This document shows, in pieces, positions 7,172-9,246 of a stretch of DNA of 9,246 nucleotides. The stretch lies in assembly GCA_902493665.1 (NCBI GenBank), contig CABUQL010000030.1:1-9246 (forward strand). The letters run 5' to 3'. Every line of letters starts with the position of its first letter. Positions within the stretch are counted from its first letter, which is position 1. Below the pieces are notes generated by a model, which did not search any database, was not told the origin of the DNA, and saw only the letters and a program-made list of their open reading frames with translations. This DNA comes from an uncultured Eubacteriales bacterium (GTDB lineage: Bacteria; Bacillota; Clostridia; UMGS1810). The position numbers and the translations under genes were made by a program.

Positions 7172-7221
7172 TTCTTACAACCCCTTAATATTTAATTCTA
7201 TTTTAACTTATGTATAAACTA

Positions 7222-7983
7222 TTATTTGCCAAAAACTTCTTTCCAAAATGATTTTTTGACCATAAAATCGGTAATCGAAACTTTTTCGCCCAAAAGCCTC
7301 TTTGTAATATTTAAATATGCCTGACTAAATATTGAAGATTCTTTTTCGGTGAGCGGTGTATTGTCGAACGACAAAAGTATTTCAGTATCATACGGCAAAA
7401 TTCCCAAAAGATTTCGGCCGAGCTTGTCCAAAACATCATCTGCCGACATGCACTCATTACGACCAGGATAAATTTTATTAATAAGCAAACGCAAATTTGC
7501 GCTTGTTAAACCGTCAAACTGTGCCAAAAGCGTTTCGGCCTGCCTTACAGACGAAACATTCGGCAAAACGGTGACGATAACTTCGTCCGAAAGAGAAACA
7601 CTGCACTTTACCGAATCATTTATGCCCGATTGGCAATCAATAATAATATACTCAAAATCGTTTTTTAAATCATCAATAATCTCTTTGAAAATTACTTCGT
7701 TAAATTCATCAGAGTTTCCCGAAAGAGATGCAGGAATAAGAAAAAGATTATCTTCATTGCACTCAACAAGCACGTCGTCTGTTTTTGACTTGTTACCGAA
7801 AACATCTGAAATATCATAAGCAAACACGCTTTCAAGGCCGAGAGCAATATCAAGGCTTCGAAATCCTGTATTGTTATCAATCAAAACCGTTTTTTTGCCC
7901 ATTTTTGCAAGTGAAATCCCAATATTTGCGGCAGAAGTAGTTTTTCCTGTGCCGCCGTTTGCAGACACAATAGAAATAATCAT
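7222..7983 (-). CDS. minD: MinD-like ParA/MinD-family ATPase
   Basis: A 253-residue P-loop ATPase close to the usual MinD length. Features: P-loop NGGTGKTT at 9-16, LIDNNTGFRSLDIALGLE (34-51, the MinD switch/A' region), Walker B YIIIDCQSG (112-120) and a late GILPYD block (194-199). The last 12 or so residues (KKSFWKEVFGK) resemble the amphipathic membrane-targeting helix of MinD. MinD normally recruits MinC to the membrane and is cycled by MinE, or by partner proteins in MinE-less species. The signature Lys of the deviant Walker A motif (KGGxGKT) is Asn9 here, which is unusual for MinD. The ATG (7981-7983) has GGAG at 7993-7996, nine bases upstream. The upstream neighbour is a PBP2 gene and the downstream one mgsA, which supports the minD assignment over other ParA-like families. 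Confidence 0.78.
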   Translation of the reverse strand: MIISIVSANGGTGKTTSAANIGISLAKMGKKTVLIDNNTGFRSLDIALGLESVFAYDISDVFGNKSKTDDVLVECNEDNLFLIPASLSGNSDEFNEVIFKEIIDDLKNDFEYIIIDCQSGINDSVKCSVSLSDEVIVTVLPNVSSVRQAETLLAQFDGLTSANLRLLINKIYPGRNECMSADDVLDKLGRNLLGILPYDTEILLSFDNTPLTEKESSIFSQAYLNITKRLLGEKVSITDFMVKKSFWKEVFGK

Positions 7984-8014
7984 TTAAGAAAGCTCCGTTT
8001 CTGCTTTTTAATAG

Positions 8015-8030
8015 TACGGCAAACGCCGTA
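8015..8030. repeat. Perfect 6-bp inverted repeat in the minD leader
   Basis: TACGGC-AAAC-GCCGTA lies between the predicted minD promoter and its ribosome binding site. In the minus-strand transcript it would form a short GC-rich hairpin about 20 bases upstream of the GGAG. It lacks a following T-run, so it is not a terminator. It could affect leader stability or bind a regulator; no function is shown by sequence alone. Confidence 0.4.
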
Positions 8031-8048
8031 AAATCAGCTTATAATTTA

Positions 8049-8077
8049 ATTTTATCACAAAAAATATTTGATGTCTA
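8049..8077 (-). promoter_or_regulatory. Near-consensus housekeeping promoter upstream of minD
   Basis: Minus strand: -35 TAGACA (8072-8077, 5 of 6 consensus), a 17-base spacer, and -10 TAAAAT (8049-8054, 5 of 6) preceded by TGA, which makes an extended -10. The expected transcript start is near 8042, giving a leader of about 59 bases before the minD ATG. The minD-mgsA pair can therefore be transcribed independently of the upstream PBP2 gene. Confidence 0.65.
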
Positions 8078-8108
8078 CAAAAACTTCTTAATTTTTTATA
8101 TTTTAAAG

Positions 8109-9246
8109 TTATTCACTCTTTTTTGCAGGTTCAAAGTTATCTTCAATGTTAAAGTATTTAGCAAGTATCTTTCTGGCAATAGGTGCAACTGCAGCACCCG
8201 AGCCCGCATTTTCAACAACTATTGCAATTGCTATCTGCGGTTTGTCATACGGCGCAACGGCAACAAATGTACCTGTTGCATTTGAACCTACAACCTGCGC
8301 GGAACCTGTTTTACAGCAGACGTCAATCGGAAAGCTTGCAAAAGTCGAGCTTGCCGTACCATTTGACGCAACCATTCTCATTCCCTTTAAAACTGCGTCA
8401 TAAGTTCTGTCTGAAATGTCAATTTTATTTAAAACAACACTTTCGTTTGAAACAAGATTTTTACCTGTATCACGGTCTTTTATGCTTTTTATGATGTGCG
8501 GTTTATATCTCGTTCCGCCGTTTGCAAAAGTTGCAACATAATTTGCAAGCTGAAGCGGTGTAAAAAGATTAAACGACTGACCGATTGCAAACTGTACTGT
8601 ATCGCCCGGATACCATATTTCATGAAAAGTTTTTTCTTTATATTCGGGAGAAGCAAGCACACCCGGCTTTTCACCCTCAAGTTCAACTCCCGTAAGCTGC
8701 CCAAGACCAAATTTTTTTGAATAATAATCCAAACGCTTGATTCCGAGTTCATGACCTGTTTTATAATAAAAATAATTGCACGAATCTTTTAATGCCTGTG
8801 AAACATTTATGTATCCGTGTGTAACGTGCGCCTGCGTATAGACAAGACAATTAAAGGAGTGGTCACCGATTTTATATACACCCTCGTCAAAAACAAGTGT
8901 TTCCGGTGTTACAATTCTATCCTCCAAAACTGCAATGGATGTAAGAATTTTAAAAATCGAACCGGGGGCATACGCACCGCTGATTGCTCTGTTAAACATT
9001 GGTTTTTGAGGATCTCTGTAAAGCATTTCATAATCTTTGTCAAACGTTTTTATATTATAATCCGGATAGCTTGCCATAGCAAGAATTTCAGCGGAATTAA
9101 CATCAAGTGCCACGACAGAACCGCCGCTTGCGATCTTGCTTCCGACACCTCCGCCGTTAATAGACAAAATCGTTTCTTTAAGTGCCTTCTCGGCCGCATC
9201 CTGCAAATCATAGTTTATTGTAAGTATAACATTATTTCCTTGTTTT
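8109..9246 (-). CDS. mrdA: Penicillin-binding protein 2 / MrdA-type transpeptidase (5' part beyond the window)
   Basis: The C-terminal 378 residues of a class B PBP; the frame is open to the right edge and begins KQGNNVILTINYDLQ, so the start is outside the window. Numbered from the first full codon, the transpeptidase motifs are SxxK in APGSIFK (S96, K99), SxN in KDSCNYF (S155, N157) and KTG in CKTGSAQ (K312-G314). Family blocks VALDVNSAEILAMASYPDYN, IGQSFNLFTPLQLANYVATFANGG and FVAVAPYDKPQIAI are also present. The protein cross-links peptidoglycan during elongation, outside the membrane, with RodA and the Mre proteins. The N-terminal membrane anchor and dimerisation domain would lie off the window. 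SpoVD/FtsI-type class B PBPs are alternatives, but no PASTA domain follows and minD-mgsA downstream favours PBP2. The tail after the catalytic domain is short (DNFEPAKKSE). No terminator hairpin follows the stop. Confidence 0.9.
   Translation of the reverse strand, partial: KQGNNVILTINYDLQDAAEKALKETILSINGGGVGSKIASGGSVVALDVNSAEILAMASYPDYNIKTFDKDYEMLYRDPQKPMFNRAISGAYAPGSIFKILTSIAVLEDRIVTPETLVFDEGVYKIGDHSFNCLVYTQAHVTHGYINVSQALKDSCNYFYYKTGHELGIKRLDYYSKKFGLGQLTGVELEGEKPGVLASPEYKEKTFHEIWYPGDTVQFAIGQSFNLFTPLQLANYVATFANGGTRYKPHIIKSIKDRDTGKNLVSNESVVLNKIDISDRTYDAVLKGMRMVASNGTASSTFASFPIDVCCKTGSAQVVGSNATGTFVAVAPYDKPQIAIAIVVENAGSGAAVAPIARKILAKYFNIEDNFEPAKKSE

Noticed and set aside
8183..8494. Plus-strand frames of 85-103 codons opposite the PBP2 gene.
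   Set aside because: They are antisense to the transpeptidase domain, including its KTG region, and have no recognisable motifs.
8489..8752. An 87-codon minus-strand frame inside the PBP2 gene.
   Set aside because: It is an alternate frame of conserved PBP2 sequence with no ribosome site or family resemblance.

Overview
The window looks like chromosomal DNA of a Clostridia-class member of the Bacillota, probably an uncultured gut or rumen organism. The DNA is AT-rich, strong AGGAGG-type ribosome binding sites precede most genes, and a penicillin-binding protein 2 gene, a minD-type gene and mgsA lie in a row, as in the clostridial cell-shape (mre/min) cluster. The genus cannot be read from the sequence. 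All genes lie on the minus strand, so transcription runs from high to low coordinates.

Right part (about 6758-9246). First comes the 3' part of a PBP2/MrdA-type transpeptidase gene, cut by the right edge. A near-consensus promoter follows, then a MinD-like ATPase, then methylglyoxal synthase (mgsA). The minC and minE genes that often accompany minD here are absent from the visible stretch. The MinD-like protein also has Asn where the deviant Walker A motif normally has its signature Lys.

Middle part (about 4755-6757). A terminator-like hairpin follows mgsA and sits exactly between a perfect Shine-Dalgarno sequence and the start codon of an MtaD-type (5'-methylthioadenosine/S-adenosylhomocysteine deaminase) amidohydrolase. 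A LUD-domain protein with a cysteine-rich tail follows, and its ribosome binding site overlaps the mtaD stop codon.

Left part (1-4754). Two genes for secreted proteins lie here. The first is a lamin-tail/chitobiase-C-like/CotH-kinase protein. It is split by a frameshift near 3505-3530 inside the kinase domain, and the alignment pattern I recall for the family suggests a deletion of about 20 bases. The second is a long open frame from 2307 that runs off the left edge without a stop. It encodes a signal peptide, three diverged carbohydrate-binding-like beta-sandwich repeats, and the beginning of a sialate O-acetylesterase-type SGNH domain with its GQSNM nucleophile motif.

Taken together, the right half serves cell-wall elongation, division-site or polarity control and triose-phosphate overflow. 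The middle pair looks like nucleoside/methyl-cycle salvage plus an uncharacterised LUD protein. The left half exports glycan-active or surface proteins. No RNA genes, CRISPR arrays, insertion sequences or prophage genes were seen, and no stretch of 300 bases lacks a gene.
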